Below, piece after piece: positions 9,624 to 18,412 of a stretch of 64,000 nucleotides of DNA. The stretch is from Kitasatospora azatica KCTC 9699. GTDB taxonomy: Bacteria > Actinomycetota > Actinomycetes > Streptomycetales > Streptomycetaceae. A model generated the notes under the pieces. It saw nothing but the letters and a program-made list of their open reading frames with translations. It did no database searches and was not told the origin of the DNA. Position 1 is the stretch's first letter. Every line of letters begins with the position of its first letter. The position numbers and the translations under genes were made by a program. The DNA lies in the NCBI RefSeq assembly GCF_000744785.1, contig NZ_JQMO01000003.1, forward strand, positions 1,488,001 to 1,552,000, in the 5' to 3' direction.

Positions 9624-9857
9624 ATGTCGATCGAGAACCTCGCTGCGGTCAGCGGCTCCGTCGCCTCCATCGGTTACGGCCTTGCGGCGATCGGCCCCGG
9701 CATTGGCCTCGGCCTCATCTTCGGCAACAGCGTGCAGGCCATGGCCCGCCAGCCCGAGGCGGCCGGCCTGATCCGCACCAACATGTTCATCGGTCTGGCG
9801 GTGACCGAGGCGCTCGCGCTCGTCGGCATCGTCATGCCGTTCGTCTTCGGCAAGTAA
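9624..9857 (+). CDS. atpE: F1Fo ATP synthase subunit c
   Basis: 77 aa hairpin of two membrane helices that oligomerises into the proton-driven ring. The polar loop RQPE (42-45) contacts F1. The proton-binding carboxylate is Glu62 in GLAVTEALALVG. The Gly-rich first helix (GPGIGLGLIFG) allows tight ring packing. ATG has AAAGGA about 9 nt upstream. Confidence 0.97.
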   Translation: MSIENLAAVSGSVASIGYGLAAIGPGIGLGLIFGNSVQAMARQPEAAGLIRTNMFIGLAVTEALALVGIVMPFVFGK

Positions 9858-9891
9858 TCGGCCGTAGTCCCACCGGACGGAAGGTCCAGAT

Positions 9892-10449
9892 ATGTTGCTC
9901 GCAGCGGCCAATCTGGCGGCAGAGGACTTCAATCCTCTGATCCCCAAGGCTCCTGAGCTCATCATCGGCCTGATCTGCTTCTTCGTGGTCTTCGGTCTGC
10001 TCGGCAAGAAGCTCCTCCCCAGCATCGAAAAGGTGCTGGCGGAGCGCCGGGACATGATCGAGGGCGGCATGGAGCGTGCCGACGCCGCACAGGCCGAGGC
10101 CCAGGCCCTCCTTGAGCAGTACCGCGCCGAGCTCGCTGAGGCGCGTCACGAGGCCGCTCGGATCACCGAGCACGCTCGTGAGCAGGGCGCTGCCCTGATC
10201 AGCGAGATGCGCGAGGAAGGCCAGCGTCAGCGCGAGGCCATCGTCGCGGCCGGTCACGCCCAGATCGAGGCCGACAAGAAGCAGGCGACTGCCGCCCTGC
10301 GCCAGGACGTCGGTTCGCTCGCCACCCAGCTGGCCTCCCGCATCGTGGGCGAGTCCCTCGAGGACGCGGCCCGGCAGACTGGCGTGGTCGACCGCTTCCT
10401 GGACGACCTGGAGGCCAAGGCCGCCGCGAGCGCGGCGGTCGCCAAGTGA
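9892..10449 (+). CDS. atpF: F1Fo ATP synthase subunit b
   Basis: 185 aa peripheral stalk subunit with one N-terminal membrane helix (about 21-40, ELIIGLICFFVVFGLLG) followed by a long charged coiled coil rich in Ala, Glu, Gln and Arg. It overlaps atpH by 4 nt (GTGA), so translation of the two stalk subunits is coupled. GGAAGG precedes the ATG. Confidence 0.96.
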   Translation: MLLAAANLAAEDFNPLIPKAPELIIGLICFFVVFGLLGKKLLPSIEKVLAERRDMIEGGMERADAAQAEAQALLEQYRAELAEARHEAARITEHAREQGAALISEMREEGQRQREAIVAAGHAQIEADKKQATAALRQDVGSLATQLASRIVGESLEDAARQTGVVDRFLDDLEAKAAASAAVAK

Positions 10450-11261
10450 TCGGCGCCAGCCGTGAGGCGCTGGCCGCCGGTCGCGAGAACCTCGACAGCC
10501 TGACCGACAACACCTCGGTGGACGCGGCCAAGCTGGCGGAGGAGCTCAGCGCCGTGACGGCGCTGCTGGACCGCGAGGTCTCGCTGCGCCGGCTGCTGAC
10601 CGACCCCTCGCGGAGCGGTCAGGACAAGGCGCAGCTGGTCGGCTCGCTGCTGACCGGTCAGGTCTCCGGCGAGACCGTCGACCTGGTGTCCGGCCTGGTT
10701 CGGTCCCGCTGGTCCGGTGGCCGCGACCTGGTCGACGCCGTCGAGGAGCTGTCCGCCTACGCCGAGGTGATCGCCGCCGAGAAGGCCGGCCGCCTCGACG
10801 ACCTGGAGGACGAGCTCTTCCGGTTCGGACGGATCGTCAGCGGCTCGCACGAGCTGCGCGCCGGTCTGACCGAGCCGAAGGCCGGCACCGCCGCCAAGGC
10901 GGAGCTGATCAAGAAGCTGCTCGGCGGTCGTGCCCTGGCGGGCACCGTCCGCCTGGTCACCTCGCTGGTCACCCACCCGCGTGGCCGTAGCCTGGAGCAG
11001 GGCCTGGAGTCCTACTCCAAGCTCGCCGCCGACCGCCGCGGCCGTGTGGTGGCCCTGGTCACCACCGCGGTTCCGCTCAGCGACGGCCAGAAGGAGCGCC
11101 TCTCGGGCGCGCTGGCCAAGCTGTACGGCCGCGCCGTGCTCCTGAACATCGACGTCGACCCCGAGGTCGTCGGCGGTGTCCGGGTGCAGATCGGTGACGA
11201 GATCATCGACGGCACCGTGTCGAGCCGCCTGGAAGGCGCTCGACAGGCCCTCGAAGGCTGA
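10446..11261 (+). CDS. atpH: F1Fo ATP synthase subunit delta
   Basis: 271 aa OSCP/delta subunit joining the peripheral stalk to the top of F1. It is longer than the roughly 177 aa E. coli form but normal for streptomycetes. The C-terminal signature GGVRVQIGDEIIDGTVSSRL is clear. The GTG start overlaps the atpF stop. Confidence 0.95.
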   Translation: MIGASREALAAGRENLDSLTDNTSVDAAKLAEELSAVTALLDREVSLRRLLTDPSRSGQDKAQLVGSLLTGQVSGETVDLVSGLVRSRWSGGRDLVDAVEELSAYAEVIAAEKAGRLDDLEDELFRFGRIVSGSHELRAGLTEPKAGTAAKAELIKKLLGGRALAGTVRLVTSLVTHPRGRSLEQGLESYSKLAADRRGRVVALVTTAVPLSDGQKERLSGALAKLYGRAVLLNIDVDPEVVGGVRVQIGDEIIDGTVSSRLEGARQALEG

Positions 11262-11425
11262 GCCACCCGCACAGCACATCCGACCCTCGGTCGGGCGCCG
11301 GTCCCATCCCACGGGGCAGCCGGCACATACGTACGGCCGGTCCAACAGCACCGGCCGAGGATCGAATACTTGCGGCCCTCCTTGGGCGGGCCGAGGATCG
11401 CAACCTAGGAGAGCAGGGAAGCCTG

Positions 11426-13000
11426 ATGGCGGAGCTTACGATCCGGCCGGAGGAGATCCGGGACGCGCTGGCCGACTTCGTCCAGTCGTACCAGCCGGAC
11501 GCCGCCTCGCGTGAAGAGGTCGGCACGGTCACCGAGGCCATGGACGGTATCGCCAAGGTCGAGGGCCTGCCCTCGGTCATGGCCAACGAGCTGCTGAAGT
11601 TCGAGGACGGCACCCTCGGCCTCGCGCTGAACCTCGACACCCGCGAGATCGGTGTCGTCATCCTCGGTGAGTTCGCGGGCATCGAGGAGGGCCAGACGGT
11701 GCACCGCACCGGCGAGGTCCTGTCCGTCCCGGTCGGTGACGGCTACCTCGGCCGCGTCGTGGACCCGCTGGGCAACCCGATCGACGGCCTGGGCGACATC
11801 GCCTCGACCGGTCGTCGCGCCCTCGAGCTGCAGGCCCCCGGCGTCATGGTCCGCAAGTCGGTCAAGGAGCCGCTGCAGACCGGCATCAAGGCCATCGACG
11901 CGATGACCCCGATCGGCCGCGGCCAGCGTCAGCTGATCATCGGCGACCGCCAGACCGGCAAGACCGCGGTGGCCGTCGACACGATCATCAACCAGCGTGA
12001 CAACTGGCGCTCCGGCGACCCGAAGAAGCAGGTCCGCTGCATCTACGTCGCCGTCGGCCAGAAGGGCTCCACCATCGCCTCGGTGCGTGGCGCCCTGGAG
12101 GAGGCCGGCGCGCTGGAGTACACCACCATCGTGGCTGCTCCCGCCTCCGACCCCGCGGGCTTCAAGTACCTCGCCCCGTACACCGGTTCGGCCATCGGCC
12201 AGCAGTGGATGTACGACGGCAAGCACGTCCTGATCATCTTCGACGACCTGTCGAAGCAGGCCGAGGCCTACCGCTCCGTCTCCCTGCTGCTGCGTCGTCC
12301 GCCGGGCCGCGAGGCCTACCCGGGTGACGTCTTCTACCTGCACTCCCGCCTGCTGGAGCGCTGCGCCAAGCTCTCCGACGAGCTGGGCGGCGGCTCGATG
12401 ACCGGTCTGCCGATCATCGAGACCAAGGCCAACGACGTCTCGGCGTACATCCCGACCAACGTCATCTCGATCACCGACGGCCAGTGCTTCCTGGAGTCCG
12501 ACCTGTTCAACGCCGGCATCCGCCCGGCCGTGAACGTCGGCATCTCGGTCTCCCGCGTCGGTGGCTCCGCCCAGATCAAGGCCATGCGCTCGGTCGCCGG
12601 CCGCCTGCGTCTGGACCTGGCCCAGTACCGCGAGCTGGAGGCGTTCGCCGCCTTCGGTTCCGACCTGGACTCGGCCTCCAAGGCCCAGCTGGAGCGCGGT
12701 GCCCGCATGGTCGAGCTGCTCAAGCAGGGCCAGTACCAGCCGTTCCCGGTCGAGGAGCAGGTCGTCTCCATCTGGGCCGGCACCACCGGCAAGATGGACG
12801 ACGTCCCGGTCGCCGACATCCGCCGCTTCGAGCGCGAGTTCCTGGACTACGTCCGGGTCGAGCACAAGAACCTGCTCGCCGGCATCGTGGAGACCGGTCT
12901 GCTCGCCGACGGCACGATCGACGCGCTGACCGAGGCGATCAAGTCCTTCAAGCTGGGCTTCACCACGGCCGACGGCAAGCTGCTCTCCGAGCAGGCCTGA
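11426..13000 (+). CDS. atpA: F1Fo ATP synthase subunit alpha
   Basis: 524 aa regulatory nucleotide-binding subunit of F1. The P-loop is GDRQTGKT (173-180). The C-terminal half has the usual alpha signature around PAVNVGISVSRVGGSAQ. ATG has AGGAG upstream after a 164-bp gap from atpH, the largest gap within the front half of the operon. Confidence 0.98.
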   Translation: MAELTIRPEEIRDALADFVQSYQPDAASREEVGTVTEAMDGIAKVEGLPSVMANELLKFEDGTLGLALNLDTREIGVVILGEFAGIEEGQTVHRTGEVLSVPVGDGYLGRVVDPLGNPIDGLGDIASTGRRALELQAPGVMVRKSVKEPLQTGIKAIDAMTPIGRGQRQLIIGDRQTGKTAVAVDTIINQRDNWRSGDPKKQVRCIYVAVGQKGSTIASVRGALEEAGALEYTTIVAAPASDPAGFKYLAPYTGSAIGQQWMYDGKHVLIIFDDLSKQAEAYRSVSLLLRRPPGREAYPGDVFYLHSRLLERCAKLSDELGGGSMTGLPIIETKANDVSAYIPTNVISITDGQCFLESDLFNAGIRPAVNVGISVSRVGGSAQIKAMRSVAGRLRLDLAQYRELEAFAAFGSDLDSASKAQLERGARMVELLKQGQYQPFPVEEQVVSIWAGTTGKMDDVPVADIRRFEREFLDYVRVEHKNLLAGIVETGLLADGTIDALTEAIKSFKLGFTTADGKLLSEQA

Positions 13001-13032
13001 GTCCGGTAACGAGGGAAAGGACGTAACGACCC

Positions 13033-13947
13033 ATGGGAGCACAGCTTCGGGTCTACAAGCGCCGGATCCGCTCTGTCACCGCGACGAAGAAGATCACCAA
13101 GGCGATGGAGATGATCTCCGCGTCGCGCATCGTCAAGGCGCAGCGCGCGGTGGCCGCCTCCACTCCGTACGCCGACGAGCTCACCCGCGCGGTGACGGCG
13201 GTGGCCACCCGGTCCAACGCCAAGCACCCGCTCACCACCGAGAACCCGCAGGCCAAGACCGCCGCGGTGCTGCTGATCACGGCAGACCGCGGTCTGGCCG
13301 GCGGCTACTCGACCAACGCCATCAAGCAGGCGACCTCGCTCACCGCGCGGCTGCGTGCCGAGGGCAAGGACGTGGTGACGTACATCGTCGGTCGTAAGGG
13401 TGTCTCGTACTACGGCTTCCGTGGCCTCGAGGTCACGGGCTCGTGGACGGGCTTCTCGGACAAGCCGACCTACGGTGACGCCAAGGCCGTGGCGAGCGAT
13501 CTCATCGAGGCGTTCGTGTCGGAGACCGGCGGGGTGGACGAACTGCACCTGATCTCGACCAAGTTCGAGTCGATGCTCACCCAGACCGCGGTCGACGCCC
13601 GGCTGCTGCCGCTGAAGCTGGACGAGGTCCAGCTGAGCGACGACAAGCCGGCCAAGGCCGAGATCTTCCCGCTGTACGACTTCGAGCCGTCGGCGGAGGG
13701 CGTGCTGGACGCGCTGCTGCCGCGGTACGTCGAGAGCCGGATCTACAACGCGCTGCTGCAGTCGGCCGCTTCGGAGCACGCCGCTCGTCGGCGCGCGATG
13801 AAGAGCGCCACCGACAATGCGGGAGAGCTCATCAAGTCGCTGACGCGGCTTGCCAACTCGGCCCGCCAGGCCGAGATCACCCAGGAAATCAGCGAGATCG
13901 TCGGCGGCGCCAACGCCCTCGCCGACGCTAGCCGCGGGAGCGAATGA
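13033..13947 (+). CDS. atpG: F1Fo ATP synthase subunit gamma
   Basis: 304 aa central rotor shaft. The N-terminal helix starts MGAQLRVYKRRIRSV and the C-terminal helix ends in the conserved ITQEISEIVGGANAL. AAAGGA lies upstream of the ATG. Its stop is 2 nt before the preferred atpD start. Confidence 0.97.
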   Translation: MGAQLRVYKRRIRSVTATKKITKAMEMISASRIVKAQRAVAASTPYADELTRAVTAVATRSNAKHPLTTENPQAKTAAVLLITADRGLAGGYSTNAIKQATSLTARLRAEGKDVVTYIVGRKGVSYYGFRGLEVTGSWTGFSDKPTYGDAKAVASDLIEAFVSETGGVDELHLISTKFESMLTQTAVDARLLPLKLDEVQLSDDKPAKAEIFPLYDFEPSAEGVLDALLPRYVESRIYNALLQSAASEHAARRRAMKSATDNAGELIKSLTRLANSARQAEITQEISEIVGGANALADASRGSE

Positions 13948-13949
13948 GA

Positions 13950-15404
13950 ATGACCACCACTGTTGAGCCGACGGGCGCCGGACTGGCCACGGGCCGCGTT
14001 GCCCGGGTCATCGGCCCGGTCGTCGACGTGGAGTTCCCCGTCGACGCGATTCCCAACATGTTCAACGCCCTGCACGTCGAGGTCGACAACCCCGACGGCA
14101 CGGGCAAGAAGGTCCTGACCCTCGAGGTCGCCCAGCACCTCGGCGATGGCATGGTCCGCGGCATCTCGATGCAGCCGACCGACGGCCTGGTCCGTGGCGC
14201 CCAGGTGTCCGACACCGGCTCCGCCATCTCCGTGCCGGTCGGCCAGATCACCAAGGGCAAGGTCTTCAACGCCCTCGGCGAGGTGCTGAACACCGACAAG
14301 GCCGAGTTCGAGTCGCAGGTCGAGGTTCGCTGGCCGATCCACCGCAAGGCCCCCGAGTTCAAGGACCTCGAGTCCAAGACCGAGATGTTCGAGACCGGTA
14401 TCAAGGTCATCGACCTGCTCACCCCGTACGTCCAGGGTGGCAAGATCGGTCTGTTCGGTGGCGCCGGTGTCGGCAAGACCGTCCTCATCCAGGAGATGAT
14501 CTACCGCGTCGCCGAGAACTTCGGTGGTGTGTCGGTCTTCGCCGGTGTCGGTGAGCGCACCCGTGAGGGCAACGACCTCATCGAGGAGATGACCGACTCG
14601 GGCGTTCTGGACAAGACCGCGCTGGTCTTCGGCCAGATGGACGAGCCGCCGGGCACCCGCCTGCGCGTCGCCCTGTCCGCCCTGACGATGGCGGAGTACT
14701 TCCGCGACGTCGAGCAGCAGGACGTTCTGCTCTTCATCGACAACATCTTCCGGTTCACCCAGGCCGGTTCCGAGGTGTCGACCCTGCTCGGCCGGATGCC
14801 CTCCGCGGTGGGTTACCAGCCGAACCTGGCCGACGAGATGGGCCTCCTGCAGGAGCGCATCACCTCGACCCGCGGTCACTCGATCACCTCGATGCAGGCG
14901 ATCTACGTCCCCGCGGACGACCTGACCGACCCGGCCCCGGCGACCACCTTCGCCCACCTCGACGCGACGACGGTTCTCTCCCGTCCGATCACCGAGAAGG
15001 GCATCTACCCGGCCGTCGACCCGCTGGACTCCACGTCCCGCATCCTGGACCCGCGCTACATCGCGCAGGACCACTACGACACGGCCATCCGTATCAAGGG
15101 GATCCTGCAGAAGTACAAGGACCTCCAGGACATCATCGCGATCCTCGGTATCGACGAGCTGAGCGAGGAGGACAAGATCACTGTCCACCGCGCCCGCCGC
15201 ATCGAGCGCTTCCTCTCGCAGAACACCTACGTGGCGAAGCAGTTCACCGGCGTCGAGGGTTCGACCGTGCCGCTGTCCGAGACGATCGAGGCCTTCAACA
15301 GCATCGCGGACGGCAAGTACGACGCCGTTCCGGAGCAGGCCTTCTTCATGTGCGGTGGCATCGAGGACCTCGAGAAGAACGCCGCCGAGCTCGCGAAGAA
15401 GTAA
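13950..15404 (+). CDS. atpD: F1Fo ATP synthase subunit beta
   Basis: 484 aa catalytic subunit. P-loop GGAGVGKT (170-177); catalytic Glu in GERTREGND; Walker B LLFIDNIFR. ATG at 13950 (MTTTVEPTG) was chosen over ATG at 13944, which overlaps the atpG stop, because GGGAG ends 9 nt before it against only 3 nt for the other. Confidence 0.98.
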   Translation: MTTTVEPTGAGLATGRVARVIGPVVDVEFPVDAIPNMFNALHVEVDNPDGTGKKVLTLEVAQHLGDGMVRGISMQPTDGLVRGAQVSDTGSAISVPVGQITKGKVFNALGEVLNTDKAEFESQVEVRWPIHRKAPEFKDLESKTEMFETGIKVIDLLTPYVQGGKIGLFGGAGVGKTVLIQEMIYRVAENFGGVSVFAGVGERTREGNDLIEEMTDSGVLDKTALVFGQMDEPPGTRLRVALSALTMAEYFRDVEQQDVLLFIDNIFRFTQAGSEVSTLLGRMPSAVGYQPNLADEMGLLQERITSTRGHSITSMQAIYVPADDLTDPAPATTFAHLDATTVLSRPITEKGIYPAVDPLDSTSRILDPRYIAQDHYDTAIRIKGILQKYKDLQDIIAILGIDELSEEDKITVHRARRIERFLSQNTYVAKQFTGVEGSTVPLSETIEAFNSIADGKYDAVPEQAFFMCGGIEDLEKNAAELAKK

Positions 15405-15443
15405 GTCGCAGCCGATCGGTCGGTTGATGGCCCAGTGACCATG

Positions 15444-15475
15444 AGGGGTGGTCCCCACTTCTGGGGACCACCCCT
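15444..15475 (+). terminator. Strong hairpin inside the atp operon, between atpD and atpC
   Basis: A perfect 13-bp GC-rich stem (AGGGGTGGTCCCC / GGGGACCACCCCT) with a 6-nt loop lies 39 bp after the atpD stop and about 120 bp before atpC. It has the form of an intrinsic terminator or an mRNA-stabilising 3' hairpin. A weak promoter-like TTCATG...TATTCT (15520-15549) follows it. Confidence 0.65.
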
Positions 15476-15598
15476 TGTGGCACGAGGGCTGTGATTCCGG
15501 TCATCTCCGTGCCGCAGGTTTCATGTCAGCGGCGCGAGCCCGTTATTCTTACCGAAACTCCCGAGTAATCGGGTGTTGCAAGAGCCTAGGAGCCCACG

Positions 15599-15979
15599 TT
15601 GGCTGAGCTGCACGTCGAGCTGGTCGCAGCCGACCGCAAGGTGTGGTCCGGTGCGGCCACCCTCGTTGTCGCCCGCACGGCTTCCGGAGACACCGGCATC
15701 ATGCCGAACCACACCCCGGTGCTGAGCGTGCTGGAGTCCGGTCCGGTGACCATCCGCACGACCGACGGCGGCACTGTCGTCGCCGCCGTGCACGGCGGTT
15801 TCATCTCGTTCGCCGACAACAAGCTGTCGCTGCTCGCCGAGGTCGCCGAGCTCGCGGACGAGATCGATGTGACCCGCGCGGAGCGCGCGCTGGAGCTCGC
15901 CAAGAGCGAGAGCGACGCGCACGCCGAGCGCCGCGCCGAGGTTCGCCTCGTCGCCGCAGGCCGCCGCATGGCTGCCTGA
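15599..15979 (+). CDS. atpC: F1Fo ATP synthase subunit epsilon
   Basis: 126 aa rotor subunit that couples gamma to the c-ring and can inhibit ATP hydrolysis. The N-terminal beta-sandwich begins LHVELVAADRKVWSG and contains the family motif GDTGIMPNHTPVLS. The start is TTG with AGGAG 6 nt upstream. It is set apart from the rest of the operon by 194 bp containing a strong hairpin. Confidence 0.96.
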   Translation: MAELHVELVAADRKVWSGAATLVVARTASGDTGIMPNHTPVLSVLESGPVTIRTTDGGTVVAAVHGGFISFADNKLSLLAEVAELADEIDVTRAERALELAKSESDAHAERRAEVRLVAAGRRMAA

Positions 15980-16080
15980 CACTGAGCTTGACCGATGGTC
16001 CCGGGGACGCCTGAGCGTGACCCCGGGACTGTCGTATCGGTTGATAAACGGGGACGCGGGTAGCGAGGAGGTCGGTGAGC

Positions 16081-16581
16081 ATGGTCCTCGCCCTTGTGGT
16101 GTGTGCGACGGTCGTGGCTCTCGGGGTGGTCGGCCTGGTGGCGTTCGCAGTACGGCGGCGCCTGATCCAGCGAGTCGGAGGAACCTTCGACTGCAGCTAC
16201 CGGCTGAAAATGCCCGCCGACGCCTCGACCGTTCCCGACCTCGACGAGAACGGACAACCCACCTCCGCCCCGGTCCCCGCGACCGACGGCAAGGGGTGGG
16301 TTTTCGGTATCGGGCGGTACAGCGGCGACCACATCGAGTGGTTCCGGGTCTTCTCCTACGCCCCCCGCCCGCGCAAGGTGCTGCCCCGCCGGGAGATCGA
16401 GGTGCTCGGCCGGCGCTACCCCGAGGGCCAGGAGGAACTCGCCCTGCTCTCCGGCTCCGTGGTGCTGCGCTGCCTGCACCAGGGCGCCCCGCTGGAGCTG
16501 GCGATGAGCGAGGACGCGCTGACCGGTTTCCTGGCCTGGCTGGAGGCGGCTCCGCCCGGCCAGCGGGTCAACGTCGCCTGA
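16081..16581 (+). CDS. DUF2550 family membrane-anchored protein
   Basis: 166 aa protein conserved downstream of atpC in actinomycetes; function unknown. One N-terminal membrane segment (about 2-24) is followed by a basic RRR stretch and a soluble domain ending in EDALTGFLAWLEAAPPGQR. ATG at 16081 is preferred to GTG at 16075 because AGGAGG lies 9 nt before it, against 3 nt. Confidence 0.85.
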   Translation: MVLALVVCATVVALGVVGLVAFAVRRRLIQRVGGTFDCSYRLKMPADASTVPDLDENGQPTSAPVPATDGKGWVFGIGRYSGDHIEWFRVFSYAPRPRKVLPRREIEVLGRRYPEGQEELALLSGSVVLRCLHQGAPLELAMSEDALTGFLAWLEAAPPGQRVNVA

Positions 16582-16689
16582 GAGGTGGTCGCTCGTTCGA
16601 GCGGCCACTTCCGGTTTCGGCGCGGGTGGGCGGGTTGTTGTGGAGGATGGTGCTGTCCGCCCGGACTGTACGGAGGAGGTGTGTTCTCG

Positions 16690-17310
16690 ATGACCGCTAT
16701 GGCGGCTGAGCCGGATCTCGTTCTGGGCCTGGACGAGGTCCTGTGGCACGCGTGGCTCGCGCTGGAACTCCCCGAGGGCTATCGCGCCGAGATCATCGAG
16801 GGGTTCATCGAGGTGTCACCCGCTGGCCGACTCAGCCACGGGAAAGCCGCCAATGCGCTCCGCCGCGCGCTGGATGCCTACTTGTCCGACAGCGGGCTCG
16901 CCGCTTATCAGGCCCTCAATGCCCTGCACGGTTACAAGGTCTCCACCCCGGACGTCCTCATTGCGCCCCTGGACCTGGATGACATCTCGGCTGCCGACGA
17001 TTTGGGTGTCGACGCCGCCCGAGTGCACTTGGTGGCGGAAGTGGTCTCCCCGGGATATGACGACCGGCAGCGTGACCGGGTGCGCAAGCGCCGCGCCTAT
17101 GCGCGGGCCGGCGTCCCCGTCTACGTGATCATCGATGACTACGACGGTGAGGGCCACGTCACCGTTCTCACGAAGCCGAACCCGAAGAAGGCAACCTACG
17201 AGGCGGAGCACCGGGTGCCCTACGGCACCCCCGTCACCGTCCCCGAAGGCCCCGCCAAGGGCTTCGTGATCGACACCACAGTCACCGGCGAGCCGCGCAA
17301 GTCTGAGTAG
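16690..17310 (+). CDS. Uma2 family (DUF820) putative PD-(D/E)XK endonuclease
   Basis: 206 aa. Family features: EIIEGFIEVSPAG near the N terminus, TPDVLIAPLD, then VAEVVSPGYDDRQRD, giving the Asp and Glu of a PD-(D/E)XK-like site, and YARAGVPVYVIID. Biological roles of this abundant actinobacterial family are largely unknown. ATG 16690 has GGAGG 10 nt upstream. It sits between the DUF2550 and adenosyltransferase genes, which (from memory) are close in other Streptomyces, so it may be an insertion. Confidence 0.85.
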   Translation: MTAMAAEPDLVLGLDEVLWHAWLALELPEGYRAEIIEGFIEVSPAGRLSHGKAANALRRALDAYLSDSGLAAYQALNALHGYKVSTPDVLIAPLDLDDISAADDLGVDAARVHLVAEVVSPGYDDRQRDRVRKRRAYARAGVPVYVIIDDYDGEGHVTVLTKPNPKKATYEAEHRVPYGTPVTVPEGPAKGFVIDTTVTGEPRKSE

Positions 17311-17320
17311 GCTGCCCGCA
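17308..17320 (+). promoter_or_regulatory. Leaderless promoter -10 element for the adenosyltransferase gene
   Basis: TAGGCT at 17308-17313 is followed by 6 nt and then the ATG at 17320. No Shine-Dalgarno sequence is present. This is the usual arrangement for leaderless mRNAs in actinomycetes, with transcription starting at the A of ATG. No clear -35 box is seen. Confidence 0.55.
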
Positions 17321-17892
17321 TGGTCAACCTGACGCGCATCTACACCCGCACCGGCGACGACGGCAGTACCGCGCTCGGTGACATGAGCCGCACCACCAAG
17401 ACCGATCCGCGGCTGATCGCCTACGCGGACGCCAACGAGGCCAATGCCGCGCTGGGCGTGGCGATCGCGGCCGGCGCGCTGTCCGAGGACCTGGTGGCGG
17501 CGCTGACGCGGATTCAGAACGACCTCTTCGACGTGGGCGCGGACCTGGCGACGCCCGTCGTGGAGAACCCGAAGTACCCGCCGCTGCGGGTCGAGCAGGG
17601 GTACATCGACTGGCTCGAGGGCCAGTGCGACCTGTACCTGGAGCAGTTGGAGAAGCTGCGCAGCTTCATCCTGCCGGGTGGCACCCCCGGCGCCGCGTAC
17701 CTGCACCTGGCCTGCACGGTGGTGCGCCGGGCCGAGCGGGCCACCTGGGCGGCGATCGAGGAGCACGGCGAGAGCGTCAACCCGCTGGCCGCCAAGTACC
17801 TCAACCGGCTCTCCGACCTGCTCTTCATCCTGGCCCGGGTGGCCAACAAGGAGCGCGGCGACGTGCTCTGGGTGCCGGGCGAGAACCGCTAG
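17320..17892 (+). CDS. Cob(I)yrinic acid a,c-diamide adenosyltransferase, PduO type
   Basis: 190 aa enzyme transferring the adenosyl group of ATP to cob(I)alamin to make coenzyme B12. Motifs: N-terminal TRTGDDGSTALGD (ATP loop), RRAERATW, and KYLNRLSDLLFILAR near the C terminus. It supplies cofactor for mutases such as IcmA in this window. It has no Shine-Dalgarno and is probably leaderless. It is convergent with the next gene, only 10 bp away. Confidence 0.94.
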   Translation: MVNLTRIYTRTGDDGSTALGDMSRTTKTDPRLIAYADANEANAALGVAIAAGALSEDLVAALTRIQNDLFDVGADLATPVVENPKYPPLRVEQGYIDWLEGQCDLYLEQLEKLRSFILPGGTPGAAYLHLACTVVRRAERATWAAIEEHGESVNPLAAKYLNRLSDLLFILARVANKERGDVLWVPGENR

Positions 17893-17902
17893 TCCCCGTC
17901 CG

Positions 17903-18412
17903 CTAGCCGCCGTCTCCCGCGCGGTCCGGTCGCAGGGTCCACGGCAGCAGGAACCACAGGCCCGCGAAGACCAGCGAGGTGACCGCCGTGACGCCGACCG
18001 CGGCGGTGTGCCCGAGCACCACGTCGGTCACCAGCAGCACGGCGCCGTTCAGTGCGACCGCCAGGATCACCAGGCCCAGCACCGCGAGCCGCGAGGAGGC
18101 CCGGACGATCCGCCGCTTGAAGCCGCGGTGGAAGAGCGCCCGGTGGATCGCGACGGGAGTGGCGAGCACCGCCGAGGCCAGCACGGTGAGCAGCAGGGTG
18201 ATGATGTAGACGTCGCGCTGGAAGTCGTCCAGTTCCGGGAAGCGGCTGGTGAACGCCAGACCGAGCAGGAACGCGAAGACGATCTGCACGCCGGTCTGGA
18301 TCACCCGCAGCTCCTGCAGGAGCTCGACCAGGTTGCGGTCCGCGCGCTCCTCGGGCGTCTCGCGGCGCAGCGGTTGCGGTTCGGGGTCCGGCTCGTTGAC
18401 CATGGCGCTCAT
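17903..18412 (-). CDS. DUF6328 family membrane protein
   Basis: 169 aa; four predicted membrane segments after a charged N-terminal region (EERADRNLVELLQELRVIQTG, the family hallmark, split here by the first helix). Function unknown. ATG at 18412 overlaps the stop of the upstream membrane protein gene by 4 nt (ATGA), so the two are translationally coupled. A second in-frame ATG at 18403 is an alternative start. Confidence 0.8.
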   Translation of the reverse strand: MSAMVNEPDPEPQPLRRETPEERADRNLVELLQELRVIQTGVQIVFAFLLGLAFTSRFPELDDFQRDVYIITLLLTVLASAVLATPVAIHRALFHRGFKRRIVRASSRLAVLGLVILAVALNGAVLLVTDVVLGHTAAVGVTAVTSLVFAGLWFLLPWTLRPDRAGDGG

